Origin: a virus
DNA length: 42,354 nucleotides
Reading direction: 5' to 3' (one strand)
Virus record (IMG/VR): IMGVR_UViG_3300045996_000529
Location: 1 to 42,354 of that record
Part shown: positions 22,883-28,859 of the stretch, one piece after another
Layout: every line of letters begins with the position of its first letter
Numbering within the stretch: the stretch's first letter is position 1
Position numbers and translations under genes: made by a program
Notes under the pieces: generated by a model
Databases searched by the model: none
Seen by the model: only the letters and a program-made list of their open reading frames with translations
Told to the model about the DNA's origin: nothing

Positions 22883-23247
22883 AACGCATTCTCATCGCGA
22901 GCCTTCCCGCATGGGCGATCCTTGGGGTCGCCTTTTTCTTGCTCACAACCCCGGTTTTAGCTGCCTGCGGAACGGCGTCGTGGTATGGTGAGGAACACGA
23001 TGGGAGGCGCACCGCTTCGGGTGAAATCTTCCGGCAGTGGGCTTTGACAGCCGCGATGCCGCGCAAGTCTCAGTTCGGCACCTACCGCGTCACCAGCGGC
23101 GGAAAGTCGGTCACGGTTCGCGTAAACGACACTGGCAGCTTCGCCAAGTACGGGCGCGGGATGGATCTCTCGCGCGGGGCTTTCTCCAAGCTGGCGCACA
23201 CTGATCGCGGGGTTATTCGGGCCTGCTGGGAGCGGGTAGAACGTTGA
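22879..23247 (+). CDS. exported RlpA-like double-psi beta-barrel protein
   Basis: A 122-residue protein with a signal peptide (MKRILIASLPAWAILGVAFF, then LLTTPVLA, cut near AAC). The mature part matches RlpA-type lytic transglycosylases: ASWYGEEHDGRRTASGEIF, TAAMPRKSQFGTYRVT, TVRVNDTGSF and the end GRGMDLSRGAFSKLAH. The aspartates of RVNDTG and MDLSRG correspond to the active-site positions of the family. It should act on peptidoglycan in the periplasm. It is coupled to the spanin-like gene (GTGA) and may be a second wall enzyme for lysis or a wall modifier for infection. A cysteine after the signal could also allow lipid attachment, but no full lipobox is present. Confidence 0.78.
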   Translation: MKRILIASLPAWAILGVAFFLLTTPVLAACGTASWYGEEHDGRRTASGEIFRQWALTAAMPRKSQFGTYRVTSGGKSVTVRVNDTGSFAKYGRGMDLSRGAFSKLAHTDRGVIRACWERVER

Positions 23248-23255
23248 GAGAACAC

Positions 23256-23284
23256 TAGACGGATTCCGCCGAACCTGCTAGTGA
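23256..23284 (+). promoter_or_regulatory. candidate tRNA-cluster promoter
   Basis: TAGACG (23256-23261) lies 17 bases before TAGTGA (23279-23284), which is preceded by TG. The 13-mer TGCTAGTGATTTG at 23276-23288 is identical to that at 2156-2168. It lies 60 bases before tRNA-Pro. An ACTAG also lies at 23254-23258, facing the CTAGT. Confidence 0.45.
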
Positions 23285-23340
23285 TTTGCCTATGAGCAAC
23301 CGTTCCGAAATTGCTGTCCGACCATCTGACGCCGCCCCGG

Positions 23341-23415
23341 CTGGGCGTGGCGCAGTGGTAGCGTGCCGCACTCGGAATGCGGAAGTCGCGGGTTCGATCC
23401 CCGCCGCCCAGACCA
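23341..23415 (+). tRNA. tRNA-Pro(CGG)
   Basis: Acceptor CTGGGCG pairs with CGCCCAG, with discriminator A and an encoded CCA. Anticodon stem CCGCA/TGCGG with loop CTCGGAA gives anticodon CGG, which reads CCG. T-arm GCGGG-TTCGATC-CCCGC is perfect. The D-arm is short. Confidence 0.92.
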
Positions 23416-23455
23416 ACCTCCAACACCAACGAAATTGGTGACGCACTAAGCCCGT

Positions 23456-23529
23456 ATCGGCTTGGTGTAATGGTAGCGCGTCGGCCTCCAAACCCGAAAG
23501 CCTGAGTTCGATTCTCAGAGCCGGTGCCA
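23456..23529 (+). tRNA. tRNA-Trp(CCA)
   Basis: Acceptor ATCGGCT pairs with AGCCGGT (one U-G), discriminator G, encoded CCA. Anticodon loop CTCCAAA gives CCA, tryptophan. The anticodon stem TCGGC/CCCGA has a C-C mismatch next to the loop. T-arm CTGAG-TTCGATT-CTCAG is perfect. It is interesting because the phage attP is itself a tRNA-Trp fragment, with a different sequence. Confidence 0.85.
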
Positions 23530-23545
23530 ATCCCACAGCAATCAC

Positions 23546-23623
23546 TTCCGGCAGGCGAGCAAGGTGCACGCGGCGACCTGTTAAGTCGATTTTAGGCTGG
23601 TTCGATTCCAGCGCCGGGAACCA
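23546..23623 (+). tRNA. tRNA-Asn(GTT)
   Basis: Acceptor TTCCGGC pairs with GCCGGGA (one U-G), discriminator A, encoded CCA. Anticodon loop CTGTTAA gives GTT; the stem GCGAC/GTCGA has a mismatch in its outer pair. T-arm GCTGG-TTCGATT-CCAGC is perfect. D-arm and variable region are a little long (78 nt). Confidence 0.85.
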
Positions 23624-23624
23624 C

Positions 23625-23698
23625 TCTCCATTCGTTCAATGGTAGGACGCCGCGCTCTGAACGCGGTAATCGCGGTTCGAATCCCCGATGGAGAACCA
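23625..23698 (+). tRNA. tRNA-Gln(CTG)
   Basis: Acceptor TCTCCAT pairs with ATGGAGA, discriminator A, encoded CCA. Anticodon stem CCGCG/CGCGG with loop CTCTGAA gives CTG. The T stem CGCGG/CCCCG has one mismatch. It begins one base after the CCA of tRNA-Asn. Confidence 0.88.
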
Positions 23699-23699
23699 T

Positions 23700-23773
23700 T
23701 CCCTCTTCGTCTAGCGGTAGGACCGCGCACTTTGACTGCGCAGAGCGTGGTTCGAATCCACGAGAGGGAACCA
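23700..23773 (+). tRNA. tRNA-Gln(TTG)
   Basis: Acceptor TCCCTCT pairs with AGAGGGA, discriminator A, encoded CCA. Anticodon stem GCGCA/TGCGC with loop CTTTGAC gives TTG. T-arm CGTGG-TTCGAAT-CCACG is perfect. With the previous gene, both glutamine codons are covered by the phage. Confidence 0.9.
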
Positions 23774-23778
23774 CCTCC

Positions 23779-23925
23779 ATGACCCTTCGCGATCATCTCA
23801 TCCTCTATGCCGGGATAGTGGCTATAGTGGTTATTGCAGGGGTGTGTTCGGCTTTGCCGGTGTGGGTGGATCGGCAGGCTTGGGAGGAGCGGGCCGTCAG
23901 TTCGGGTCTTCCGCCCAAGCCTTAA
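23779..23925 (+). CDS. small membrane protein after the tRNAs
   Basis: A 48-residue protein starting five bases after tRNA-Gln(TTG). It has one hydrophobic segment (LILYAGIVAIVVIAGVCSAL, about 7-26) and a short charged tail. The ribosome site is weak. Its end overlaps the end of the minus-strand gene at 23897, so the two operons converge here. It is not recognised. Confidence 0.5.
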   Translation: MTLRDHLILYAGIVAIVVIAGVCSALPVWVDRQAWEERAVSSGLPPKP

Positions 23926-24142
23926 TGGCATCACAAATCCAGTCTGCATGTTGCCCTGACCACTGGGGGCTAGTGCGAACCTCCTCGATCACGGCATATA
24001 GCCGTTTACGTTCCTCGCGGACCTTGGCGTCGATCAGGCGTTCGATGACATAGGCTGTGCGCTTGCCAGCGCCATAGGCGTCAAGATGAGAGTAGAGGTC
24101 GTCTAGGGCCTTCTCGGCTTCGGTCTGCTCTTCGTCGCTCAT
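23897..24142 (-). CDS. hypothetical acidic protein
   Basis: An 81-residue protein, ATG at 24142 after AGGGGAA. It is acidic and mostly helical (EKALDDLYSHLDAYGAGKR; RLYAVIEEVRTSPQW), ending DAIKAWAEDPN. It overlaps its upstream neighbour by four bases (ATGA). It is the last gene of the operon driven by the control leader at 24841-24924. No family is recognised. Confidence 0.65.
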   Translation of the reverse strand: MSDEEQTEAEKALDDLYSHLDAYGAGKRTAYVIERLIDAKVREERKRLYAVIEEVRTSPQWSGQHADWICDAIKAWAEDPN

Positions 24143-24342
24143 TCCGTTCCCCTTATGGCCTTGGCGATTTCGCCGCGATGCTCGTGCATTTCCGCGATTA
24201 TCGCGCACCGCTCCCGTTCCTCCACTATCGCATAGCAAACCAATATCGCGAGTGCTGGATCAACAATCCCATCAGGGTATTTGCTGGAGAGTAGAGCATC
24301 AGCTCGGGATAGGATGTCTGTGGGGTAGGGAGGGAAGCGCAT
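24139..24342 (-). CDS. hypothetical small protein
   Basis: A 67-residue protein with helices LSRADALLSSKYP and AIVEERERCAIIAEMHEHRG. The latter string resembles the small phage proteins that contain ERERC..I.....G near their ends; function is unknown. It is coupled to both neighbours by overlaps. Confidence 0.62.
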   Translation of the reverse strand: MRFPPYPTDILSRADALLSSKYPDGIVDPALAILVCYAIVEERERCAIIAEMHEHRGEIAKAIRGTE

Positions 24343-24596
24343 CAGTACCCCCGACCCGGATTGTCGCAGTAGCCGTCGCGGTCATAATGCTCGTGGAAAC
24401 GCCACCAGCCCTGCCGGTCGGGATTGACGACCTCGCGCAACTTGCCCTCGTACATCTCTTTCAGCGGCTCTGGGCGCGGCTTGGCAGCCTCCGCTAGTCG
24501 GGCGGACTCCCATTCGGCCAAATCCTGCCGCGAGCGATCAATGAGCCCGTGGACGAAGGCGGAATAGTCTGCGGCGGCTTTCGCTGTCTCGCTCAT
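24342..24596 (-). CDS. hypothetical small protein
   Basis: An 84-residue protein (an in-frame ATG at 24608 is possible but lacks a ribosome site). The first 50 residues are an amphipathic helix; the end is rich in aromatic residues (GWWRFHEHYDRDGYCDNPG). It overlaps its neighbours. The C-terminal pattern occurs in other small phage proteins, but I cannot name it. Confidence 0.6.
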   Translation of the reverse strand: MSETAKAAADYSAFVHGLIDRSRQDLAEWESARLAEAAKPRPEPLKEMYEGKLREVVNPDRQGWWRFHEHYDRDGYCDNPGRGY

Positions 24597-24600
24597 TGTC

Positions 24601-24840
24601 TCATCCATGAGAAGGGGGGGAGGGAACCTTGTTGCCGGGCCAATAGTCGTCGCCTGACAGCACGTCTAGCGTGTGCTCATCGACCATGCGCACGTCTTTG
24701 ACGAAGTCCTCGATGGCCCAGCGGACGAACTCGACAACCTCGGGCGTTCCGGTCCAAGACTTGGGCCCGCTCACCCCATCAGAGCCAACCATGACCGCCC
24801 GCTTGTGGGTTTCAGAGATCAGAAAATAGTCGGTGCTCAT
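24601..24840 (-). CDS. hypothetical protein, first gene of the minus-strand operon
   Basis: A 79-residue protein with alternating strands and a helix (DYFLISETHKRAVMVGSDG; VEFVRWAIEDFVKDVRMVD). It is not recognised. It starts right behind the control leader at 24841-24924, whose twin lies before the gene at 543, with an AAGGGAAAG ribosome site. It is thus likely expressed together with the 543 operon. Confidence 0.63.
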   Translation of the reverse strand: MSTDYFLISETHKRAVMVGSDGVSGPKSWTGTPEVVEFVRWAIEDFVKDVRMVDEHTLDVLSGDDYWPGNKVPSPPSHG

Positions 24841-24924
24841 GCCCGCTTTCCCTTTGCCGAAGCGTTGAAATACTGTAGTCTCTTTTGACCGGAAACACTA
24901 GCAAAACATGGGTTTTTCGCAGTT
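24841..24924 (-). promoter_or_regulatory. control leader, copy B (matches 460-542)
   Basis: Read on the minus strand, this has GCGAAAAACCC, TTTGCTAGTGTTTCCG (from 24905), GAGACTACAGTATTTCA (TACAGT at 24877-24872) and GGCAAAGGGAAA before the ATG at 24840. The order and spacing equal those of 460-542. The rest of the gap (24925-25043) shows nothing clear. Confidence 0.6.
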
Positions 24925-25043
24925 TCCACCCCACATTCCGCGCTCCGAAACTGCCCCGATTTCGCCCGGTCCATCTTCCCCAGCCAATGCTATAAATCTA
25001 TCTCAGAACGTATCGGTAAGGGTGAAGACGAGGGAGCGAGGCG

Positions 25044-25199
25044 TCATGCCCCCACAGTATTCCCGCGCGCTCTCTTTGACCCGCTCCTAGATCGCAGGCC
25101 CTTAGCCACCCGCTTGGGATGATAGCGGAGCCCGCTGCTGGCGTAGTTGTGATTGCGCTTTCGCTTGGACGGGCCGGGGCCCTTACGCCTTCGGGCCAT
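25044..25199 (-). CDS. very basic small protein
   Basis: A 51-residue protein with 20 arginines and lysines and almost no acidic residues (MARRRKGPGPSKRKRNHN; YHPKRVAKGLRSRSGSKRAR). The start at 25199 has GGAG nine bases upstream; an ATG at 25214 is also in frame. It would bind nucleic acid. It lies behind the arm-domain/Mug113 gene on the same strand, so it may accompany it in integration or in DNA condensation. No family is recognised. Confidence 0.55.
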   Translation of the reverse strand: MARRRKGPGPSKRKRNHNYASSGLRYHPKRVAKGLRSRSGSKRARGNTVGA

Positions 25200-25235
25200 T
25201 TTCTCATTCTCCATGAACAGTGCTGTGAGGAGGGG

Positions 25236-25733
25236 TTAGGCAACCTTACGGTCGCGCTTTGCCATTTCGCGGAGCGCTTCCGCAGCTTCCGTTGACGAGA
25301 TGGCGAACCATTCGCCGTGGGTGCGGTATCGGGCGAACCTGCGGTGCAGGAGCCCTTCGATACGGAAAGCCTGCTTGCCAGTGTCAAAGCGCTGGGCATG
25401 AGCCAGCGTCGGCTTTGACGGGGAGCCTGTCTGTAGGCCCGCCATCCGAGTTGCGGGGTTCTTTGCTACCCCGATCTTGGTGAAGCCCTGGCAGTCGAGC
25501 ACGTAGACGAAGGTCGGGCGGCCTCGCTCGATGATCTTGTCCGGCTTGCTGTAGGGATCGCTGGCGGCAGCATGGCCGTACTCGCGGATAAACCTTGGCG
25601 AGTCCAGAGGCGGCAGCGCCACCCGGTAGTTCCTGCGGCGGTAGTAAACGCGTGGCCGTCCGTGACGGTCGTTATAGGTCGCAACGTACTTCGGCTTTGG
25701 GGCGCTTTCCGCATGCAAAAGGTTAGACACCAT
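25236..25733 (-). CDS. integrase arm-domain / Mug113 (GIY-YIG-like) fusion
   Basis: A 165-residue protein starting at 25733 (AGGA eight bases upstream). Residues 15-52 (YVATYNDRHGRPRVYYRRRN, then YRVALPPL) match the start of the phage integrase, which reads EYRDRHGTLRRYYRRKGAP; that part of integrases is the arm-type DNA-binding domain. Residues 74-150 (FVYVLDCQGFTKIGVAKNP; RMAGLQTGSPSKP; HRRFARYRTHGEWF) match the Mug113/T5orf172 branch of the GIY-YIG superfamily. The protein may bind the same arm sites as the integrase and cut, bend or block them. It lies on the far side of attP, and a GGTTAGACAC box overlaps its first codons. The function is not known. Confidence 0.75.
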   Translation of the reverse strand: MVSNLLHAESAPKPKYVATYNDRHGRPRVYYRRRNYRVALPPLDSPRFIREYGHAAASDPYSKPDKIIERGRPTFVYVLDCQGFTKIGVAKNPATRMAGLQTGSPSKPTLAHAQRFDTGKQAFRIEGLLHRRFARYRTHGEWFAISSTEAAEALREMAKRDRKVA

Positions 25734-25927
25734 GGGGTAATTCCTGTGGTTTATCAGTGACGCTGTAGACACTTTTGAAGCGCCAAGGCATTGAGGCGGC
25801 TAAGAACACCTACTCCTCCAAAACCGAGGGTCGAGGGTTCAAGTCCTTCTGCCCCTGCCAGGCACTCGCTTGAAAACATTAACATAATTGACCTCCATGC
25901 ACCAAATGCATAGTGGTGGTTAGACAC
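25721..25927. repeat. direct repeats flanking attP, candidate arm-type sites
   Basis: GGTTAGACAC occurs at 25721-25730 and 25918-25927, and TGTAGACAC at 25764-25772, all in the same direction, on both sides of the tRNA-derived core at 25816-25860. This arrangement fits arm sites of a lambda-type integrase. Confidence 0.55.
25816..25860 (+). other. attP core: 3' half of tRNA-Trp(CCA)
   Basis: From CTCCAAAACCGAG (anticodon loop and 3' stem) through T-arm GAGGG-TTCAAGT-CCTTC to the acceptor strand TGCCCCT, discriminator G and CCA, the 45 bases are the 3' half of a bacterial tRNA-Trp. The upstream bases do not continue a tRNA. This is the classic attP form: recombination at the host gene restores it. 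The integrase lies 85 bases away. Confidence 0.85.
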
Positions 25928-25944
25928 ATATTGCGGGCGGGTAG

Positions 25945-27015
25945 TCACTTCGCGTTCCCCATCTGCACCACATTGCCGCGCGACTCGCGCAGGGTTTCTT
26001 GGATCACGTCGCCCATTTTCCGCAACAATTCGCGACGGTCGGCGCTCATCCCGTAGAGCCCGGAAACCGACTTCGGCCCATGCCCGAGCAGATGACGGGT
26101 TTGCGTCTCGTCAAAGCCCGCTGCCTCTAGGATCGTCGCTGGCGTGTGACGCAGGCCGTGGAACGTCACGCCCTCGTCAATGCGCCCGGCCTTCACCAGA
26201 GCGTCTCTGTGGCGCTGGAAAGCCGTCTTGAGCCCTTCGTAGGTCCAAGGCTTCCCATCATCCTTGACGCAGATGGTGGTGCTATCGTTTTTCGGGATGC
26301 CGTCGAGTATCCAGCGCAGGTCTTCACAGACAGGCAGAACGACGATCTTGCGCGTCTTCCCTTGCACGACTTCCATAAACGCGCCCTTGTCCGCCGACTT
26401 GGACAGTATCGCCACGTCGCCAAGCCGCAGGCCGGTATAGATCGCCACGGCGATTGCGGGCTTCAGGTGCGCCGGAGCTGTGTCTATCAGCGTGTTGGCC
26501 TCAGTGGGAGAGCAGGGGCGGTTGCCGCGCTTGTTCCCGCCCGTCGCCTTGCTGATGCCGTCAGCTGCGTTGGTTTTGACGAAGCCGTACTCCTTGCCAT
26601 AGGCCAGCACCATCTTGAGGCTGGTCACTACCTGGTTGGCGAATTTCGGCTCGTGCTGATCTCGCGCACGATCCCGCACCTTGGCAACAGCCGGGGCGGT
26701 GATCGTCACAAGCGCCGCGTCAACTTCCTTCCCCAACCATGCGAAAACCCGCTCATAATCTTTGCGCGTTCGGTCACGTAATGCTCGCCAATGGTTTGAT
26801 TTTGCCTTATATTCGGCAATCAGCATTCGGAGCGTTCCGGCCTTTGCCTTCTGGGGCAAGTGGAGCGCATCGAGGCGGGCGACTTCGGCGGCCAACGCGG
26901 CGCCGGATAGTTTCAGGTCGATGGCAACCGATGGCGCGCCCTTGCGTCGATAGTACCGGCGCAGCGTTCCATGCCGGTCCCGGTATTCCTTAATGCCCAC
27001 GACCCGAACCCGCAT
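25945..27015 (-). CDS. int: tyrosine recombinase integrase
   Basis: A 356-residue phage integrase; ATG at 27015 is preceded by GGGGAGATGGAAG. Residues 1-50 are the arm-binding part (EYRDRHGTLRRYYRRKG), 60-155 the SAM-like core-binding domain, and 165-330 the catalytic domain. Catalytic residues are visible: R197 in YTGLRLGD, a lysine at 220-223 (GKTRK), H286 and R289 in HGLRH, H312 in LLGHG and the nucleophile Y321 in SGLYGMS. It should recombine the attP at 25816-25860 with a host tRNA-Trp gene. The Xis-like gene overlaps its start by 26 bases. Confidence 0.93.
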   Translation of the reverse strand: MRVRVVGIKEYRDRHGTLRRYYRRKGAPSVAIDLKLSGAALAAEVARLDALHLPQKAKAGTLRMLIAEYKAKSNHWRALRDRTRKDYERVFAWLGKEVDAALVTITAPAVAKVRDRARDQHEPKFANQVVTSLKMVLAYGKEYGFVKTNAADGISKATGGNKRGNRPCSPTEANTLIDTAPAHLKPAIAVAIYTGLRLGDVAILSKSADKGAFMEVVQGKTRKIVVLPVCEDLRWILDGIPKNDSTTICVKDDGKPWTYEGLKTAFQRHRDALVKAGRIDEGVTFHGLRHTPATILEAAGFDETQTRHLLGHGPKSVSGLYGMSADRRELLRKMGDVIQETLRESRGNVVQMGNAK

Positions 27016-27220
27016 CTTCCATCTCCCCGAACCCTCTGACGGGAACGGATTGACGGAGCGTATCGAGGTAGGCGTCAAGCGCCTCTTTGTCGTAGCGCAC
27101 ATTAGAACCGAAGTTGACAGGCGGAACGGCGACGTAGGATTTGAAGCCGTTCACTGATTTGAAGCCGCAATATTCCGCCGCTTCGTCCGCCGTGAGCATG
27201 CGTTTCGCCGGGGCTACCAT
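26990..27220 (-). CDS. small HTH protein, excisionase-like
   Basis: A 76-residue protein (ATG at 27220; a TTG at 27247 is also in frame). MLTADEAAEYCGFKSVNGFK, then YVAVPPVNFGSNVRYDKEAL fits the HTH_17/winged MerR-like fold of phage excisionases and small DNA-binding proteins. It overlaps the start of the integrase gene, so the two are made together. It probably directs integrase toward excision by bending attachment-site DNA, as known for Xis proteins; this is an inference from fold and position. Confidence 0.68.
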   Translation of the reverse strand: MVAPAKRMLTADEAAEYCGFKSVNGFKSYVAVPPVNFGSNVRYDKEALDAYLDTLRQSVPVRGFGEMEDAGSGRGH

Positions 27221-27321
27221 CTCAGCCACCCCTTCACCACCGGCCAAACCGCCATCCCGACCACCACCAGGATAACAGCAGCTATACCGTATAGGATGTC
27301 GTATTTAGAGATGCGCTTCAT
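27214..27321 (-). CDS. 35-residue membrane protein
   Basis: MKRISKYDILYGIAAVILVV followed by VGMAVWPVVKGWLRW: one membrane segment with basic ends. The ATG overlaps the upstream stop (ATGA), and its stop overlaps the start of the HTH gene, so translation is coupled along the chain. It is too small to name; a membrane-acting toxin-like or regulatory peptide is possible. Confidence 0.5.
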   Translation of the reverse strand: MKRISKYDILYGIAAVILVVVGMAVWPVVKGWLRW

Positions 27322-27578
27322 GGCAGGCGCTCCAGAGCAGCGGCTTTCCGGGCGTACCTGAGCCGGATGCTGTGGAGTGGGTCCCTCACCCACCTGCGCA
27401 TTGAAAGTTCGCAGCCTTCAGCAAGGCAGACGCCATTCGCCATGCCAAGGTGGGTTGAGCGTTGCTTGCAGCCGCAGTTGCAGCGGCGACGGCTTCGCGG
27501 CCCTACCGGCTGGATATAGCGGTTCATCTCGATTGAGCCATGCTGGCCCCACGGGCCTCTTGTCAGGCGCTCACCCAT
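27318..27578 (-). CDS. small cysteine-rich protein
   Basis: An 86-residue basic protein with cysteines in a CNCGCKQ cluster near residue 33 and two later ones (GVCLAEGCEL), a probable zinc site. AAGGAG precedes the ATG at 27578. It overlaps both neighbours. A nucleic-acid-binding role is plausible. No family recognised. Confidence 0.6.
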   Translation of the reverse strand: MGERLTRGPWGQHGSIEMNRYIQPVGPRSRRRCNCGCKQRSTHLGMANGVCLAEGCELSMRRWVRDPLHSIRLRYARKAAALERLP

Positions 27579-27987
27579 CGGTAGGCTCCTTTATGGTGGG
27601 GAGGAGGGCTGAACGGATGCGAGTTTCGTAGTCAGATTGGAACGCTGCCTTTGCTTGATCGGCGGTTCCGTCGAAGTAGTACCAGTCCTCGGTCCCGCAG
27701 CGCGCGCGAACCCTTCCCGCACTGGTCAGCCGCACTTCATAGCCGCCCCCGCCAATCATGCCGGGCGGTTGCGCAACCCACCAGTCGGACTCTTCGCGTT
27801 CCCAAACCAGCGGCTTCACCTTCACCTCCCCAGCTTCACCGGAAGGGGGAGGAGAGGTGCGGAGGGAGAGCATTTCGGACAGGATGTGTTCGAGCGCGCG
27901 CTGCGACGTTGGGTTCGGGCCGGTGGCCTTGGCGCGGCTCAGAACTTCGTTTGCGAGCGCGAGAAAGTCCTCACTGATCATTGTCAT
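27571..27987 (-). CDS. hypothetical phage protein (KPLVWE...DYETRI type)
   Basis: A 138-residue protein; ATG at 27987 after AAGGAAGG. The N-terminal 55 residues are helical. The second half holds VKPLVWEREESDWWVAQPPG, GYEVRL, a tyrosine-rich turn (EDWYYFDG) and AKAAFQSDYETRIRSAL. This pattern is common in small phage proteins of alphaproteobacteria and enterobacteria, encoded in early operons, with no known function. It overlaps its neighbours. Confidence 0.68.
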   Translation of the reverse strand: MTMISEDFLALANEVLSRAKATGPNPTSQRALEHILSEMLSLRTSPPPSGEAGEVKVKPLVWEREESDWWVAQPPGMIGGGGYEVRLTSAGRVRARCGTEDWYYFDGTADQAKAAFQSDYETRIRSALLPTIKEPTDG

Positions 27988-28193
27988 GTCCCTTCCTTCT
28001 GAGTGTTTGGGAGGGTGGCCTTGGGCGACCTTTCGGCGATTGCGATGCCAGCGAGGAACGGCGCGAGTAGGACGCACATCCCGAACAGAACGCCGATTGC
28101 GCGCTTGTCGGTGCTCTCCCCGAGCTTGCGAAAGGCCCACCCGCCGACGACTAGCCAGAGCATCGCGAAAATTCCGAAAGCGAGGGCGGTCAT
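27984..28193 (-). CDS. small two-pass membrane protein
   Basis: A 69-residue protein with two hydrophobic segments (LAFGIFAMLWLVVGGWAF and GVLFGMCVLLAPFLAGIAIA) joined by a charged loop. ATG at 28193 overlaps the upstream stop (ATGA). A GTG at 28202 is also in frame. It could act in superinfection exclusion or host membrane change, but nothing specific is visible. Confidence 0.58.
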   Translation of the reverse strand: MTALAFGIFAMLWLVVGGWAFRKLGESTDKRAIGVLFGMCVLLAPFLAGIAIAERSPKATLPNTQKEGT

Positions 28194-28426
28194 GGTTTGC
28201 ACCTGTCGAGGTGAATAAGGGAAGGTGAGGGAGTACGTGGTTTATCCCTCTGCACCGGCATTGCGACGACTCCGGCAGGCTTTCGCTCTCCCGTAGGTAT
28301 CCGGCCCAATGCCACCAGCTTGCGTGGCGCGACGGATTGATCAGCATGTGCGTTTGCCATGCCCACCGGGTAGCCATCCCCGGTCCACCTCGTTACCGTC
28401 TCACGACCTTTCGGTCCCAAATCCAT
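28190..28426 (-). CDS. hypothetical basic protein
   Basis: A 78-residue arginine- and proline-rich protein, not recognised. Its ATG directly follows the TAA of the upstream gene, with GGGAAAG as ribosome site. Low complexity makes it less certain than its neighbours; the overlaps on both sides support it. Confidence 0.5.
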   Translation of the reverse strand: MDLGPKGRETVTRWTGDGYPVGMANAHADQSVAPRKLVALGRIPTGERKPAGVVAMPVQRDKPRTPSPSLIHLDRCKP

Positions 28427-28564
28427 TTATAGCTCTTTCCCCGTATAAACGGCTAAAGCCTCAAGCATCACCTGCGGCAGCACGACGCCAAACCCGTAGA
28501 CGAACACCCCACATGTCGCGAACGCCAAGGCGGCGAACAGCACGGTGAACATCCGGTCACTCAT
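28427..28564 (-). CDS. 45-residue membrane protein
   Basis: MSDRMFTVLFAALAFATCGV then FVYGFGVVLPQVMLEALAVY: two short hydrophobic segments. The ATG at 28564 overlaps the stop of the zinc-ribbon gene (ATGA). Not recognised. Confidence 0.55.
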   Translation of the reverse strand: MSDRMFTVLFAALAFATCGVFVYGFGVVLPQVMLEALAVYTGKEL

Positions 28565-28761
28565 TTCGGGCGCCTCACTTGAACGGTGATCATGTCCGCG
28601 CAGACGGGGCACGAGCACGAGAGATAGTCACCGTCCCGCTGGTCATTGTTGTACTTGACCTCGGGATCGTCGCGGGTAAATTCCACCACCGTTTTGCAGC
28701 GGTTGCATGTCGCCTGATACGTGAGCGTTCTTGGGTCAACGCCTCTTGATATGATCTTCAT
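28561..28761 (-). CDS. small zinc-ribbon protein
   Basis: A 66-residue protein with two cysteine pairs: CNRCK near residue 19 and CSCPVC near residue 49, the layout of a zinc ribbon, with charged residues between (EFTRDDPEVKYNNDQRDGDY). Such proteins bind nucleic acids or proteins. It is the first gene of its transcript, behind the TGCTAG box at 28783-28795. Confidence 0.62.
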   Translation of the reverse strand: MKIISRGVDPRTLTYQATCNRCKTVVEFTRDDPEVKYNNDQRDGDYLSCSCPVCADMITVQVRRPK

Positions 28762-28782
28762 TTTTCACCGCTCCAAATCATC

Positions 28783-28795
28783 AAAACCCTAGCAT
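28783..28795 (-). promoter_or_regulatory. TGCTAGGGTTTT box
   Basis: On the minus strand ATGCTAGGGTTTT lies 22 bases before the ATG at 28761. It belongs to the TGCTAG group of intergenic boxes. The 28762-28859 gap also contains a short repeat GGGGTGCAAATCACCC, a palindrome-like element. Confidence 0.4.
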
Positions 28796-28859
28796 TTCCG
28801 GGGCTTTCAGGCTATAAGAAAGGGTGATTTGCACCCCGAATTACTGGATTTTTCGCGGG

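Noticed and set aside
23341-23773. Suppressor tRNA / stop-codon reassignment
   Set aside because: The glutamine anticodons are CTG and TTG, not CTA or TTA; structural genes use ordinary stops.
23581-23949. Minus-strand frames over the tRNA cluster
   Set aside because: Typical spurious translations of tRNA genes (strings like RGFEPRSAQS); not genes.
25754-25948. Minus-strand frame over attP
   Set aside because: Contains the usual antisense tRNA translation (AGAEGLEPSTLGFGG); not a gene.
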